DNA of 64,000 bases. Source: Biomphalaria glabrata (taxonomy: Eukaryota > Mollusca > Gastropoda > Planorbidae). Both the position numbers and the translations under genes were made by a program. This document shows positions 24,441 through 36,439 of the stretch, in pieces (position 1 is the first letter of the stretch; the number at the start of each line of letters is the position of its first letter). Location: assembly GCF_947242115.1 (NCBI RefSeq), contig NC_074711.1:3219001-3283000 (forward strand), read 5' to 3'. The notes under the pieces are model-generated. The model did no database searches. It worked only from the letters and a program-made list of their open reading frames with translations, and had not been told where the DNA came from.

Positions 24441-26660
24441 GGAGCTATATAATATATATAAAAATAATACTAACAGAGTGGGAAGAAGAATTAGGAACTA
24501 TATAAACTTATAGAAAATGCTTTTAATTGTGGTGCACGCAAAAAAAAAAAGGTGGTTGCAAGCCTTCAAACACGCCCCCACCATTTTTCACCACTCGGCG
24601 CCCTAATAACAAAACGAGTGCCACAACCGTGTCAAAATATTCACTGAAACCAAACAAACGGATTTGTTGATAAACCGAAGGATCTCCCTTCCTCTTCCCT
24701 ATTCCTCCCAGCCCTCATGAGCTCAAAATGTTGGGACAAAAGAGGGTGCAAGAGAGGGGCCAGTTGATTTTACTAAGACTGATTTATTCCTATAACAATA
24801 CCTTTTCTTTATCGAGGAACAAAAATATTGAGTTTTACCGTAGCACTCTAGCTAAACCTATCCTAACAGAAATGTTTACACTTACGAAGCTCTATCGCGC
24901 CGACGTTCCGCCGCGTGCACGTCAGACTGCAGTGTGTTCCCGCGTACATTTCGTCTGCTCTCACCTCACGTCTGCTAGACTCGTCTCTCCCAGTCACATT
25001 ACTAAAAGTCGTGAGTAGCTTGGCCAGCGATATATCTCCAGCATCGGCTACTGTAAAACTGCTAAAAAAATAATTAAAGTCTATGAATGTTCTTTTCTTT
25101 CGTTCTGTCCTCCCTTGTTTAGTCTACGTACAATAAAGTTACCCCCCTTGTGTACATGTAGTGGGGGGAATTTATTTTTATGTATCGGTCGTTCTTATGT
25201 AGAGCAGTGTCGTCAGCTGTTAGATCTGAATAAGATAACAGGGCGTTCTTTTTTTCTCATTATTTCTTAGGGTAAAAATAATAGAAAATCTATATTCAAT
25301 TGTGTAGCATTTGTTTAATTCATAAAGTCTGCTTACTTTAAAATTTCAACTCAGAAGACAAACCACTTGGAACTAAATATCATAAAGTAAATCTCTTTAA
25401 ATGTAGATCTATTCTAATTTCTATTTTATTCTTCTGTACTTCTAGATCTAATAGTAAATTGTATTTTCTGAACCAAATATAAAAAGTGTGTTGGCCAAAT
25501 TTTTATTTCAAATAGTTATTTGGAAATATTGATTCGAATGCAGTATTCTTAAATTCAACGAAACCTGGCCCTCGTGCCAATATTGACCGAGTTTTTGGAT
25601 GTTTGACTTCTATCGATTTGGCTGCCGTGCTCACAGAGTGTTGTTGGATAGTCACACAGTGAGCTGTGTTACAAAATGAAACCGTTACGGCTTTGAAGGT
25701 GAGTTTGGATTTTTTTTTTTAAATCTACTATTATCTGATCTAAGTCACGTGTTAGTAGGCGGTACTGTAACACCGCAAAGAGTATGTAACTTAAGCAACA
25801 GATGATAAAGGTCAAGTTATCGCCAAGCTTTGAGTTTGAGAATTCTCAATGTTAGCACTCACATTTAAGATGGGCCTGGGGGTTGGGCGGTCGATGGAAT
25901 CATATGTGCCTCTTAGACTTGTCTCACATTAAACTAAATGTTAGGTGGCGGTGAGGGGTTAGGGGTTATTGTGTTAGTACTGTTAATGTAGACAATAATA
26001 GAGATGTTAAATAGTGAAGTGTACAGGCATCAGCAGAACACCGTATACAAGAAATGTTTAAAGTTTAAATCTAGAATCTATATCTATTAGTATAGTAGTC
26101 TATTGAGATAGAGATCCAGATCTAGTAGGCCACTCAAAGAAATAATTCTACTGCGTGACAATTGGAATAGACTAACTAGTGGACTCTATGCACAGCCTTG
26201 GGGTGTCAACTAAACTTTATTTAATATATCTAGTGTGAAATATTAGTAGGCCTATAAGTTGTATAACTTACGAAAAATGTGTATATCTAAATCTAGATCA
26301 ATGTATAGTCATGAGCGTCCAGCTGTGAAGGCTAGTTTTAGTATGGACAGAACTATGGCAAATTAAATTCACCCTCGTCAACAAAGACCAGACCCATTAG
26401 GCTCTCCCCCACTCCGCTGTGTTAGGATGGGCAGCCAAGCTGAACCACCAGTATGCTGTGATGAACATATTTTAGATGGCCTTGACTTGGCCACGGCTGG
26501 GAAAGAGTTTTCATTAATAACTTATGGAGTATACATTACTTGTATACTGTTGCGTTATTTTTTTTTTAAACAAAATTTACTATCACACCCAGAATTCTAA
26601 ATTCTGTTCTCGGATATCTCTTATAATAATAATTTCTTTCAATGATCTTTTTTTTTATAA
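24441..26660. other. Intergenic DNA without recognised genes
   Basis: No coding region was recognised. At 25620-25698 a G+C-richer stretch ends GGCTTTGAAG followed by GTGAGT, so it could be a short 5' non-coding exon of a downstream plus-strand gene (perhaps the amine oxidase). There is no acceptor or protein evidence. A stretch at 24890-24990 is rich in CG dinucleotides compared with its surroundings. Confidence 0.35.
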
Positions 26661-26663
26661 CGC

Positions 26664-26836
26664 AACTTTCTTGCTTAGTAGCATGTTAAGGCCATAAGGT
26701 CCAATCTCTTTTTATGGATCGGTGGGGAGAGGGGGGTATCTGCTGCCTTTAGACGCCCAGCAAACTCAACTCAGCTCGAGTCGGGTTTTGATCTCGAGCC
26801 CCCTTGATAGGCAGCTGTTTTTCGCCACCCAGCCAC
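26664..26836 (-). repeat. tRNA-derived SINE, family C (diverged)
   Basis: Shares TAGCATGTTAAGGCCATAAG-like and GACGCCCAGCAAACTCAACT-like segments with the copies at 21875 and 50905, and the GGGGGCTCGAGATC B-box region on the minus strand. Confidence 0.55.
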
Positions 26837-26862
26837 ACATCCAAAAAAATGCAGCAATGTTG

Positions 26863-26943
26863 TTAACTCTTTCTCTCCGTTATTATTTAACACGTTCTGA
26901 TGGAATCAACGTTGGTATCGTCAGTTGGGAGAGAAAGAGTTAA
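26863..26943. mobile_element. TTAA-flanked MITE, 81 bp
   Basis: TTAACTCTTTCTCTCC at the left faces GGGAGAGAAAGAGTTAA at the right. The ends are inverted and both carry TTAA, the target site of piggyBac-type transposases. The centre holds TGGAATCAACGTTGGTATCG. Copies lie at 39692, 39806 and 53102. Confidence 0.7.
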
Positions 26944-27389
26944 GTCACACAGATCAGAACAGGACTTATGGCAGTGTAGAAAGTGCAGGCGCACAGAAAG
27001 GAGGGGGGGGTTAGTCTTGTTCTATTGACCATCAGTCTCTATCCAAACAGAATTCGGTTTCTATGTGGGTCATTTGTCTGTATCGACTAGCATTCCCATG
27101 TGGGTTAAAACTGTTCAATATGAGATACATTCATTGCCCAGCAGTGCACGATTGTAGTCCATTCAACTAAAGAATAGCAAGACTACGACCATAGCCTTGG
27201 GATATTTGAAAGCCTTTAATGGATCGATAATGCTGACCTGAATCATTCCGGATATTGCTTTAGCAAATTACTCATAATTCCTTTGTGTCTTACAGTATTG
27301 TATATTACCGGTATATATAGATCTAGATATCGTTTACTTTGGGCTTTTACGTCTGCAGTTTGTGCATGTGTTTACATGTTTTGTAAAAA

Positions 27390-28815
27390 GCTCAATTTCT
27401 GTCATATGTGTCTTGAAAAGTACTCAGTTTTTGTGAGTGCACAGTTTCTGTGTATGTGTTTTGAAAAGTGCACAATTTCTGTCATATGTGTCTTGAAAAG
27501 TACTCAGTTTTTGTGAGTGCACAGTTTCTGTGTAGGCCTATGTGTTTTGAAAAGTGCACAATTTCTGTCATATGTGTCTTGAAAAGTACACAGTTTTTGT
27601 GAGTGCACAGTTTCTGTGTATATGTTTTGAAATTGCACAATTTCTGTCATATGTGTCTCGAAAAGTACGCAGTTTTTGTGAGTGCACAGTTTCTGTGTAG
27701 ACCTATGTGATTTGAAAAGTGCACAATTTCTGTCATATGTGTCTTGAAAAGTACGCAGTTTTTGTGAGTGCACAGTTTCTGTGTAGGCCTATGTGTTTTG
27801 AAAAGTGCACCATTTCTGTCATATGTGTCTTGAAAAGTACGCAGTTTTTGTGAGTGCACAGTTTCTGTGTAGGCCTATGTGTTTTGAAAAGTGCACCATT
27901 TCTGTCATATGTGTCTTGAAAAGTACACAGTTTTTGTGAGTGCAGTTTCTGTGTATGTGTTTTGAAAAGTGCTCAATTTCTGTCATATGTGTCTTGAGTT
28001 TCTGTGTATGTGTTTTGAAAAGTGCACCATTTCTGTCATATGTGTCTTGAAAAGTACACAGTTTTTGTGAGTGCACAGTTTCTGTATATGTGTTTTGAAA
28101 ATTGCACAATTTCTGTCATATGTGTCTTGAAAAGTACACAGTTTTTGTGAGTGCACAGTTTCTGTGTATATGTTTTGAAATTGCACAATTTCTGTCATAT
28201 GTGTCTCGAAAAGTACGCAGTTTTTGTGAGTGCACAGTTTCTGTGTAGACCTATGTGATTTGAAAAGTGCACAATTTCTGTCATATGTGTCTTGAAAAGT
28301 ACGCAGTTTTTGTGAGTGCACAGTTTCTGTGTAGGCCTATGTGTTTTGAAAAGTGCACCATTTCTGTCATATGTGTCTTGAAAAGTACGCAGTTTTTGTG
28401 AGTGCACAGTTTCTGTGTAGGCCTATGTGTTTTGAAAAGTGCACAGTTTTTGTGAGTGCAGTTTCTGTGTAAGTGTTTTGAAAAGTGCACAATTTCTGTC
28501 ATATGTGTCTTGAGTTTCTGTGTATGTGTTTTGAAAAGTGCTCAATTTTCTGTCATATGTGTCTTGAGTTTCTGTGTATGTGTTTTGAAAAGTGCTCAAT
28601 TTCTGTCATATGTGTCTTGAGTTTCTGTGTATGTGTTTTGAAAAGTGCTCAATTTCTGTCATATGTGTCTTGAGTTTCTGTGTATGTGATTTGAAGAATG
28701 CACAATTTCTGTCATATGTGTCTTGAAAAGTACACAGTTTTTTTGTGAGTGCACAGTTTCTGTGTATGTGTTTTGAAAGGTGCACAATTTATGTTTTAGG
28801 TGTTCTGAAAAGTGC
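27390..28815. repeat. Minisatellite of about 86-bp units with a 548-bp higher-order duplication
   Basis: The unit alternates GTGCACAATTTCTGTCATAT and CAGTTTTTGTGAGTGCACAG segments joined by TGTGTTTTGAAAA. Most full units are 86 bp; shorter variants drop a segment. The block at 27540-27890 recurs at 28088-28438 with an offset of 548 bases and is almost identical. Long minus-strand open frames here (THKNCVLFKTHMTEIVHF repeats) come from the repeat, and the unit length is not a multiple of three, so I do not call a gene. Confidence 0.9.
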
Positions 28816-29268
28816 CTAATTTCTATGTTTTATTTTAGCGTTCGCACAATGTCCGTGTAGATTGTAGAGATTAAAATACTACTCACTAGAAGAATAAACA
28901 TTGCTACACCTACTAGGCCTGAACTCATGGATGTGCTCTAAATAACTGAACAACTTTACTACAATAAAATGGTGATAGAGAAAGTTTCTGTGTGCTATTC
29001 AAGTTATTGGTTAGTTCCCATTTAAATCTAGTAATATGTTTGTATGAGAGAACAATGATATAGTGAAACAAGAGATTCACTGTTATCTATTAGTACTATG
29101 TATGTGTGTAACGGAAGTACTCTGTTCATAGATTGAATGTCAAATAAATATATGATCTTTTTTTCCCCTTCCTCTAATACCCCTGCCCTTCCCTTCACTA
29201 CTTCCTAGTCGGGCTGTCTTTGAGATTCTAGGAAGTAATGGACATATTTTGTACTTAACGATATAGAG

Positions 29269-29469
29269 CAGCGGTTCTCAACCTTTTAAGCTCGGCGACC
29301 CCTTTTTACAATCCCCCACTCTGATGCGACCCTCCCCTCCCACACACACACATACAGCAATAGAAGAATAGATAATAACAATCCATATTTTCGATGGTCT
29401 TAAGCGACCCCTGGCAAAATCGTCAATCGACCACCAAGGGGGTCGCGACCCACAGGTTGAGAACCCCTG
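29269..29469 (-). mobile_element. hAT-type MITE, 201 bp, with perfect 8-bp TSD
   Basis: Ends CAGCGGTTCTCAACC and GGTTGAGAACCCCTG are inverted repeats. ATATAGAG flanks it on both sides (29261-29268 and 29470-29477). The body has GGGGGTCGCGACCC. A sister copy in the opposite orientation is at 40677. Confidence 0.85.
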
Positions 29470-29639
29470 ATATAGAGGAAGAGTCAATGATTAATCTTGA
29501 TTGAGTCATTGCAACACTCTTCCTCGATTCTCTGTCTCTGTCTTTCTCTCTCTCACACAGAAACACAAACACATATAGGTCCATTAGTTCAAACCAAGTG
29601 TTTCTAAGAATGACATAAAAATAAAAGGACATTTCCTAT

Positions 29640-29790
29640 TCCATATGCTAAGACTAATTCTTATAAGTTGGCATATTCTTTTCTCCCTAGCGCCATTAAA
29701 GCATGCCGAGGGTGGCATGAATCAGCCATGAAAACAAACGATGTAGCATTAATTAACTAATTAACATGCGGAACTAGAGAGACACACGGG
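29640..29790 (+). mobile_element. Diverged LINE 3' remnant
   Basis: Weak match to the C-terminus of the CR1/Jockey-like LINE: CCATATGCTAAGACTAATTC, TCTCCCTAGCGCCATTAAAG, then a GCATGAATCAGCCATGAAAA segment corresponding to L-P-E-L-A-R-K. It is old and decayed. Confidence 0.45.
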
Positions 29791-29884
29791 TACGCGTAGG
29801 ATTGAATTGTCTTTAAAGAACATCTGTAAGATAATAGTTTTAAAGCCTAATGTTATGATAGGATTCACAAGAGTACTTCATATA

Positions 29885-30775
29885 CACCCCTACCTTTCCC
29901 GTGTATAAACTATATACACCCCCATCCTTCCCGTGTATAAACTATATACACCCCCATCCTTCCCGTGTATAAATTATATACATCCCCATCCTTCCCGTGT
30001 ATAAACTATATACACCCCCATCCTTCCCGTGTATAAACTATATACATCCCCATCCTTCCCGTGTATAAACTATATACACCCCCATCCTTCCCGTGTATAA
30101 ACTATATACACCCCTACCTTTCCCGTGTATAAACTATATACACCCCCATCCTTCCCGTGTATAAACTATATACACCCCCATCCTTCCCGTGTATAAACTA
30201 TATACACCCCCATCCTTCCCGTGTATAAACTATATACACCCCCATCCTTCCCGTGTATAAACTATATACACCCCCATCCTTCCCGTGTATAAACTATATA
30301 CACCCCCATCCTTCCCGTGTATAAACTATATACACCCCCATCCTTCCCGTGTATAAACTATATACACCCCCATCCTTCCCGTGTATAAACTATATACATC
30401 CCCATCCTTCCCGTGTATAAACTATATACATCCCCATCCTTCCCGTGTATAAACTATATACACCCCCATCCTTCCCGTGTATAAACTATATACACCCCCA
30501 CCCTTCCCGTGTATAAACTTTATACACCCCCCACCCTTCCCGTGTATAAACTATATACACCCCTACCTTTCCCGTGTATAAACTATATACACCCCCACCC
30601 TTCCCGTGTATAAACTTTATACACCCCCACCCTTCCCGTGTATAAACTATATACACCCCTACCTTTCCCGTGTATAAACCCCATCCTTCCCGAGTATAAA
30701 GTATATACAACCCCATCCTTCCCGAGTATAAACTATATACAACCCCATCCTTCCCGAGTATAAAGTATAGCCCAT
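29885..30775. repeat. 32-bp minisatellite, about 28 copies
   Basis: The unit is CTATATACACCCCCATCCTT followed by CCCGTGTATAAA. Each junction holds an inverted repeat GTGTATA-AACTA-TATACAC, so every unit can form a short hairpin. Most units are near-identical; variants with CCTACC, CATCCC or TTTATACACC cluster towards the right end. The 32-bp length makes the 100-codon minus-strand frame here non-coding by nature. Confidence 0.95.
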
Positions 30776-30779
30776 GTTG

Positions 30780-32050
30780 TCCCGTCACTTGACTGGAAAA
30801 TTAACAAATTGCTACGGTACTTTTGAATCTACTATTACGGTAATTTTACAAAAAATGTTTTTGAAGTAAAATTTGGTCGCGAAAGAATGACAATGCAGTT
30901 TTGTTTTAAAAGGCTATGTAGTATGTAGGATCGACGCTTATTCCGAAATTTGACAGTTATTTAAATATTATTTGAGATAATTAACTCCCAGTATTTGGTT
31001 GAAGTTTTTCTATAACCTCGACCGTGGTCTTGATAGACAGGTAGACAAGTTCAATGGAGTTTAAAATAAAAAGCTTGGTATTTGAAAATTTAAAAATAAA
31101 AAAGAACAGCTTGGTGATTGACAATGAAAAGTTTGGCCTAAAAATGTTGGGAATCCTGGAGCAATTAGCGCTCCTTATCGACTAGGGATTGTGGGGTTGT
31201 CTTAATTCGAATATAAAACATAGGCCTACATCTATAAAGTCTAATGCAGAATTTCGAGGGCGCGTTAATGTAAAGCATTTATCAAGTTCTTTATAATAAC
31301 CATTTTTTAACCTCTGAGGCCAGTGACCGTTATGTTGGGAGGGGGGGGGAGTTACATGTGTTAATGATAGAGATAATCTATGTGCTAATGATAGAGATAA
31401 TCTATGTGTTAATGATAGAGATAATCTATGTCACATGTGTTCAACTTGAACCTTGAGTGACTTAGTCTGTTGAACCGTTGGGGCACCACACATGATCCAT
31501 TCTTATATTATTTTGCCATGAATTGAATCTCTTATTGTTAAAGGTAAAATAATCTCTAAAATTAATATAATAGTAATTCATAAGTAGCTGACGAGCCTGG
31601 TAGAATATTAGCCTATTTTTAAGGTGGTTGGGTCCAAATATTTCTAAGTAACCTGATTTTAAAATCTGATGTCTTGAATCATTTTGAATGTCTGTTTATG
31701 TTATCAACACAAGGAGTTCAACGATTGAATCAATGGACTCTCTATCTAATCTTATCGTGACCTAGGAGAGCATCAGTCTGATTTCAGTGTCGAGAGATAT
31801 TGCTTAGCCTATAAAGGCATTCTTAACAGATTTTTAGGTGCGGCAAAAATATTCAGCTTGCCTATTCATGTGAAGGGCGAGGTACAACAAGGATCTTCGA
31901 ATGAAAAACAAAACACAACAATGGCATTATCATTACATATTTATTGGGTTCCTCATTTTCTAACAAGAGCTTTTTAAATTTTTAATTTAATACATAAAGC
32001 GAATCAATTTCAACCTATCATTAATGTAACCACAGACCTCTATTTCTAAG
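30780..32050. other. Intergenic DNA with a small tandem repeat
   Basis: No genes were recognised. At about 31356-31431 there are three tandem 24-bp units built on TAATGATAGAGATAATCTAT. The rest is unique-looking AT-rich sequence. Confidence 0.5.
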
Positions 32051-32057
32051 TCTATGT

Positions 32058-32230
32058 TTGTGTTTGTTTTATATGTTTCGGATGTTCCTTCAGAGCTGAA
32101 GATAATTACTTCCTAGTCCATACCTCCCGCAGGACGACGGGGGATGGGAGCGGGCAGGGTTTGAACCCGGGACCATCGATGAATCTGAACGACAGTCCAG
32201 CGTGCAAACCGCACGACCAGGCAGCCATCC
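32058..32230 (-). repeat. tRNA-derived SINE, family A
   Basis: The minus strand begins GGATGGCTGCCTGGTCGTGC and contains the B box GGTTCAAACCC. The 3' domain ends near TCCGAAACATATAAAACAAA. It is well preserved. Confidence 0.75.
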
Positions 32231-32475
32231 TGCCAGTCATCCCAGTCTATGGGAAACAAAGAAAAACACTAGAAAGGCAATACATTTAATTAAATAAGAC
32301 AACACCTCGATCCTTTTTAAAACTTATAAAGCATTTTTTTTCTCTTTAAAACTAACGATTTTTAGATTAAAAAACAATGGAATTTTTTGGTACCCCCCCC
32401 CCCTTTTTCCCCGAGAAAGTTTCCTGGTTAAGCGAATCTAGATCTAGTACACTTTTATAATATTCCAATGATAAT

Positions 32476-32995
32476 AGCATTTAAATCTAGATTTAGGCCA
32501 ATAATAGAATATGCATCCTCCGTTTGGGAACCCTCAACTCAAGAAAACATTAAGAAACTAGAACAGAAACAAAATAGAGCAGTGAGATTCATAACAAACG
32601 AATATTCACATTTGACTAGAGTAACACCTTTAGTAAAATCACTAAATATAGAAAGCCTTCAGGATAGAAGACTTGAAAGTAAAGTAGCAATTATACATAA
32701 AACACTGAACCATAATCTTCAAATACAAAAACAAAATTTAATAAAATACTCTGAAAGACACAAAGATAAAGGCACATTCCTCGTTCCATATGCTAGGACA
32801 AATTTGTACAAAAGCTCCTTCTTCCCTAGTGCTATTAGAGCACGGAAAGGGTTGCCTGAGCTAGCCAGGAAAACCAGTGACTTGGCAGAATTTAAGTCTT
32901 TGGTTAATATGCATGACTTAATGTAGACGCGTAGGACGTAATCATCTTCTTTTTTGAATTAACGTCTGTATTATATAAGATAAGATATGGATAAG
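32476..32995 (+). mobile_element. 3' fragment of a CR1/Jockey-like LINE
   Basis: An open frame (about 32468-32926) gives PIIEYASSVWEPSTQENIKK to LAEFKSLVNMHD, the last 140 or so residues of the LINE at 33243. The same 3' UTR follows, and a tail TATTATATAAGATAAGATAT. It lies just 250 bases upstream of the longer copy, on the same strand. Confidence 0.85.
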
Positions 32996-33242
32996 ATAAG
33001 AAGATAGAAGACGATGCGCAAAGTTTTCCTGAACATTAAATTATTAAACTCTTGAATCAATAATACCTTACACTCTGGAACTCCCGAAAGCGATAGCCTT
33101 TTCAAGAACGCGAAAGACCTTTCAAAACCGATGTTGGAAATATACCTAGATCTAGATCTCTAGCCAAATTTACATTTTTTTTATTTCATTTCTTACTTGA
33201 AAAAAAGATTACGGTCAAACTAGATCTAAATTTATAGTAAAA

Positions 33243-34976
33243 TTGTTGAATAGTGAACATAACATAATACATAATGATAATGAAACTAAAGCAAACATTC
33301 TAAACAAATACTTTGCATCAGCATTCTCAACCCCAGGAGACAAAGACATATTACTGAATTTGAACCAAGTAGACAACATAGAAGATATAGTAGTACAAGA
33401 AAATGGAATTCAAAAACTATTAGCCAACACCAAACCAAATAAAGCTTCTGGACCTGATGGTATTCCAGCTAGATTACTCAAAGAACTAAGTAATGAGCTA
33501 GCCCCAGTGTTCAAAATACTCTTTCAGGCTTCACTTAACCAGGGCAGAGTACCAAAGGACTGGAAAGAAGCTAATGTCACCCCCCTATTTAAAAAAGGAG
33601 AAAAATCTGACCCAGGGAACTACAGACCAGTATCACTTACCAGCATCACATGTAAAATCCTAGAACACATAATATGTAGCAACATCATAAACCACTTAGA
33701 CAAACATAATGTCCTCACACCATACCAACATGGCTTTAGGAAATATAGATCATGTGAAACACAACTAATAGGACTAATTGATGATTTTTCAAAAGGTTTA
33801 GATAATAGTGAACAAATAGATGCTATCTTACTAGATTTTTCTAAGGCTTTTGACAAAGTTCACCACCATAGTTTGCTTAAAAAATTAAAATATTTCGGCA
33901 TTAATGGTCCACTGCATCAGTGGATTAAAGACTTTCTGATAGGGAGAGAACAAACTGTAATAATAAATGGCTCTAAATCAACACCGATAACAGTAAACTC
34001 AGGTGTACCTCAAGGTACAGTCTTGGGTCCACTACTATTTTTAATTTACATAAATGATTTACCAAATTGCATTAGTTCAGGAACAAAAGTCAGATTATTT
34101 GCAGACGATTGCATAATATATAGAACAATAAAAACAACACAAGACACAGATATTTTACAAAGAGAATTAGATGAAATACAGAAATGGGAATCAAATTGGA
34201 GCATGTCTTTCCACCCAGAAAAATGTCAGTTGTTAAGAGTAACAAAAAAACTAAAACAAATTAATTCCACTTATCTTATTCATGGCAAACCAGTATCACA
34301 GACTAAAAACGCAAAATACCTAGGTGTTATAATAAATGAAAAACTATCATGGAATCCACATATTGATGAAACTACAAAAAAATCAAACAAAGCATTAGGA
34401 TTTATTAAAAGAAATTTCTATAAATCAAATAAGAACATAAAACTAAAATGTTACTTAACCTTGGTTAGGCCAATAATAGAATATGCATCCTCCGTTTGGG
34501 ACCCCTCAACTCAAGAAAACATTAAGAAACTGGAACAGACACAAAATAGAGCAGTGAGATTCATAACAAACGAATATTCACATTTGACTAGAGTAACACC
34601 TTTAGTAAAATCACTAAATTTAGAAAGCCTTCAGGACAGAAGGCTCAAAAGTAAAGTAGCAATCATACATAAAACACTGAACCATAATCTTCAAATACAA
34701 AAACAAAATTTAATAAAATACTCTGAAAGACACAAAGATAAAGGCACATTCCTCGTCCCATATGCTAGGACAAATTTGTACAAATACTCCTTCTTCCCTA
34801 GTGCTATTAGAGCATGGAATGGGTTGCCTGAGCTAGCCAGGAAAAGCAGTGACTTGGCAGAATTTAAGTCATTGGTTAATATGCATGACTAAATGCATGA
34901 CGCGTAGGACGTAATCATCTTCTTTTTTGAAGTAACGTCTGTATTATATAAGATAAGAAGAAGATAAGAAGATAAG
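33243..34976 (+). mobile_element. 5'-truncated CR1/Jockey-like LINE with an intact RT frame
   Basis: One unbroken frame (33243-34892, 549 codons) holds the reverse transcriptase: NKASGPDGIPARLLKEL, GNYRPVSLTSITCKILEH, YQHGFRKYRSCETQLIG, LLDFSKAFDKVHHHSLL, NSGVPQGTVLGPLLFLI, LFADDCIIYR. The usual C-terminal arm follows (RPIIEYASSVWDPSTQEN, VPYARTNLYKYSFFPSAIRA). No endonuclease is present; the copy begins within the linker before the RT. The 3' end has a short UTR and a GATAAGA microsatellite tail. The intact frame and close identity to other copies indicate a recently active family. Other copies: 21620 (-), 23179 (-), 32476 (+), 38533 (+), 49325 (-), 63344 (-). Confidence 0.9.
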
Positions 34977-35744
34977 CCTTTTTCTTTTTTTTTTTTTTTG
35001 AGATCAGCGTCCAGATTCCTCCATGAAGTTGTGACTAGAATAGAGGTATAGTAAAAACACACAGACACACACAATGTGCACTAAATAGAAAAGTGTAAAA
35101 AAAAAAAAAAAAAGGCTTTTTTTTTTCCATATCATGTTTGCGCATGCGCATGTAAAGTGTATAAACTCACTTAGATCTATTCTGGAAAAAAATCCTTGTC
35201 TTCGTTCGTTTGATGATTCACACATTTCTGGAGGGAGGGGCGGAATTCTTGTCTATTAAGTGCAAAAAACAAAACAAAAAAAAAAGGGGGATGATCTAAG
35301 ACGAATGCTAGAATCCTGTTCCTGTAACGGGGGTTAATGTTTTCTCGACTTCAATGCTGAGAATAGCCAAGGAAAAAGAGAGAGACAAAGAAGGAAGACT
35401 AGTGCTAGAAAATGATTTCAAAATATGGAAGGTGAAAAAGAATTATCTACACCGTCTGACCTTGATATCGTAAATCACTCAATAGAGATCTAGGGTTTTG
35501 CTGGTTTTTTTTTTTTTTTTTCGTTTCTTGACGGATGAATGCTAGGAATGTGATGTGGTTCTCGAGGCCAAGCATTTCATCTTCTTTAAATAAAATTTCA
35601 AACATTTTTAAAATCTGTTTAAAATGCTCCAAATTCCAAATACTTGGCGTTATAGTTTACACCCTCACCCATTTAAAAAAAAAAAAAATTAACATTTAAA
35701 ATTTGAAACGCCATATTCTATTTTAAAGTTATTTGTACAAAGTT
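34977..35744. other. AT-rich spacer
   Basis: Poly-A/T runs and unique-looking sequence; no gene or recognisable element seen. Confidence 0.4.
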
Positions 35745-36010
35745 TATATCAACTCTGTATGTCTGTCTGTCTGGCCATAAGTTAATGCACGTTATTTCTC
35801 CCACACCCAATCTCGGATCAAGTTGAAATTTTGCCAACTTTTTTTCTTTTACCTGACAAAACAAGAATCAATTTTTTAAAGATTAACCAATTAATTTACT
35901 ATTGGTAATTAATTATTTTGTTTGGTATCGAACATGGGAAAAAATTTACTAGACTGATGAGGCGGTTTAAGTTGAATTAGCCCCCTTTATACTTTGTAGA
36001 GTAATGTAGA
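35745..36010 (+). repeat. Dispersed repeat containing CGGATCAAGTTGAAA
   Basis: Begins with TCTG repeats, then ATTTCTCCCACACCCAATCT, CGGATCAAGTTGAAATTTTG, a CAAAACAAGAATCAAT block and GGTATCGAACATGGGAAAAA. The same order recurs at 38665 and 46905. The family is unassigned; no tRNA head or coding is visible. Confidence 0.65.
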
Positions 36011-36081
36011 GTGATATAGGTCGCTGCTCTAAAGTTTTAACTAACAATAGATAACTATAAGACCTTCTATTTTCATAAGCA

Positions 36082-36165
36082 CTTCGATGGCACAGTGGTT
36101 AGTGTTTTGCTTTGAGGCTTGAACCCTCTAGTTCGAATTCAGGTCGTTCAACTTTTTAAAAATAT
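36082..36165 (+). repeat. tRNA-like SINE head
   Basis: GATGGCACAGTGGTTAGTGT resembles an A box and CTAGTTCGAATTCAGG a B box. Little of the body is recognisable. It differs from families A-C. Confidence 0.5.
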
Positions 36166-36439
36166 GCTTTAATAAATGTACTTTCCCAACTGGTCCTGAC
36201 AAATGATAGATCATTATTGTTAGTCTAGATCTATTACAAATTTACTTATATGACTGGTCCAAATTGTTACAACTACTCTTAATATAAGCTTTGTTTTTGG
36301 TTGTTTTTTTTTTCAAAATTTTTTTGTATTTTTCTTGTTTAAAATGTTATTTTCATTTATATCTCGTCATCTAAACTTTATTTTTAAATCATCCAAATTG
36401 GCCTGACTGATTTATAGGCTAACAAATAGTAACAAAGTG

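Noticed and set aside
24727-25255. TGTTGGGACAAAAGAG start of a possible solo LTR
   Set aside because: No matching right end or target duplication could be defined.
27504-28502. Several minus-strand open frames with repeated THKNCVLFKTHMTEI-like peptides
   Set aside because: They follow the minisatellite, whose 86-bp unit shifts frame each repeat; no start context, splice signals or conserved domain.
29885-30775. CRISPR-like regular repeat spacing
   Set aside because: Units are contiguous and near-identical with no unique spacers; this is a eukaryotic minisatellite.
30486-30788. 100-codon minus-strand frame of GKVGVYIVYTREGWG repeats
   Set aside because: Product of the 32-bp array; the unit is not a multiple of three.
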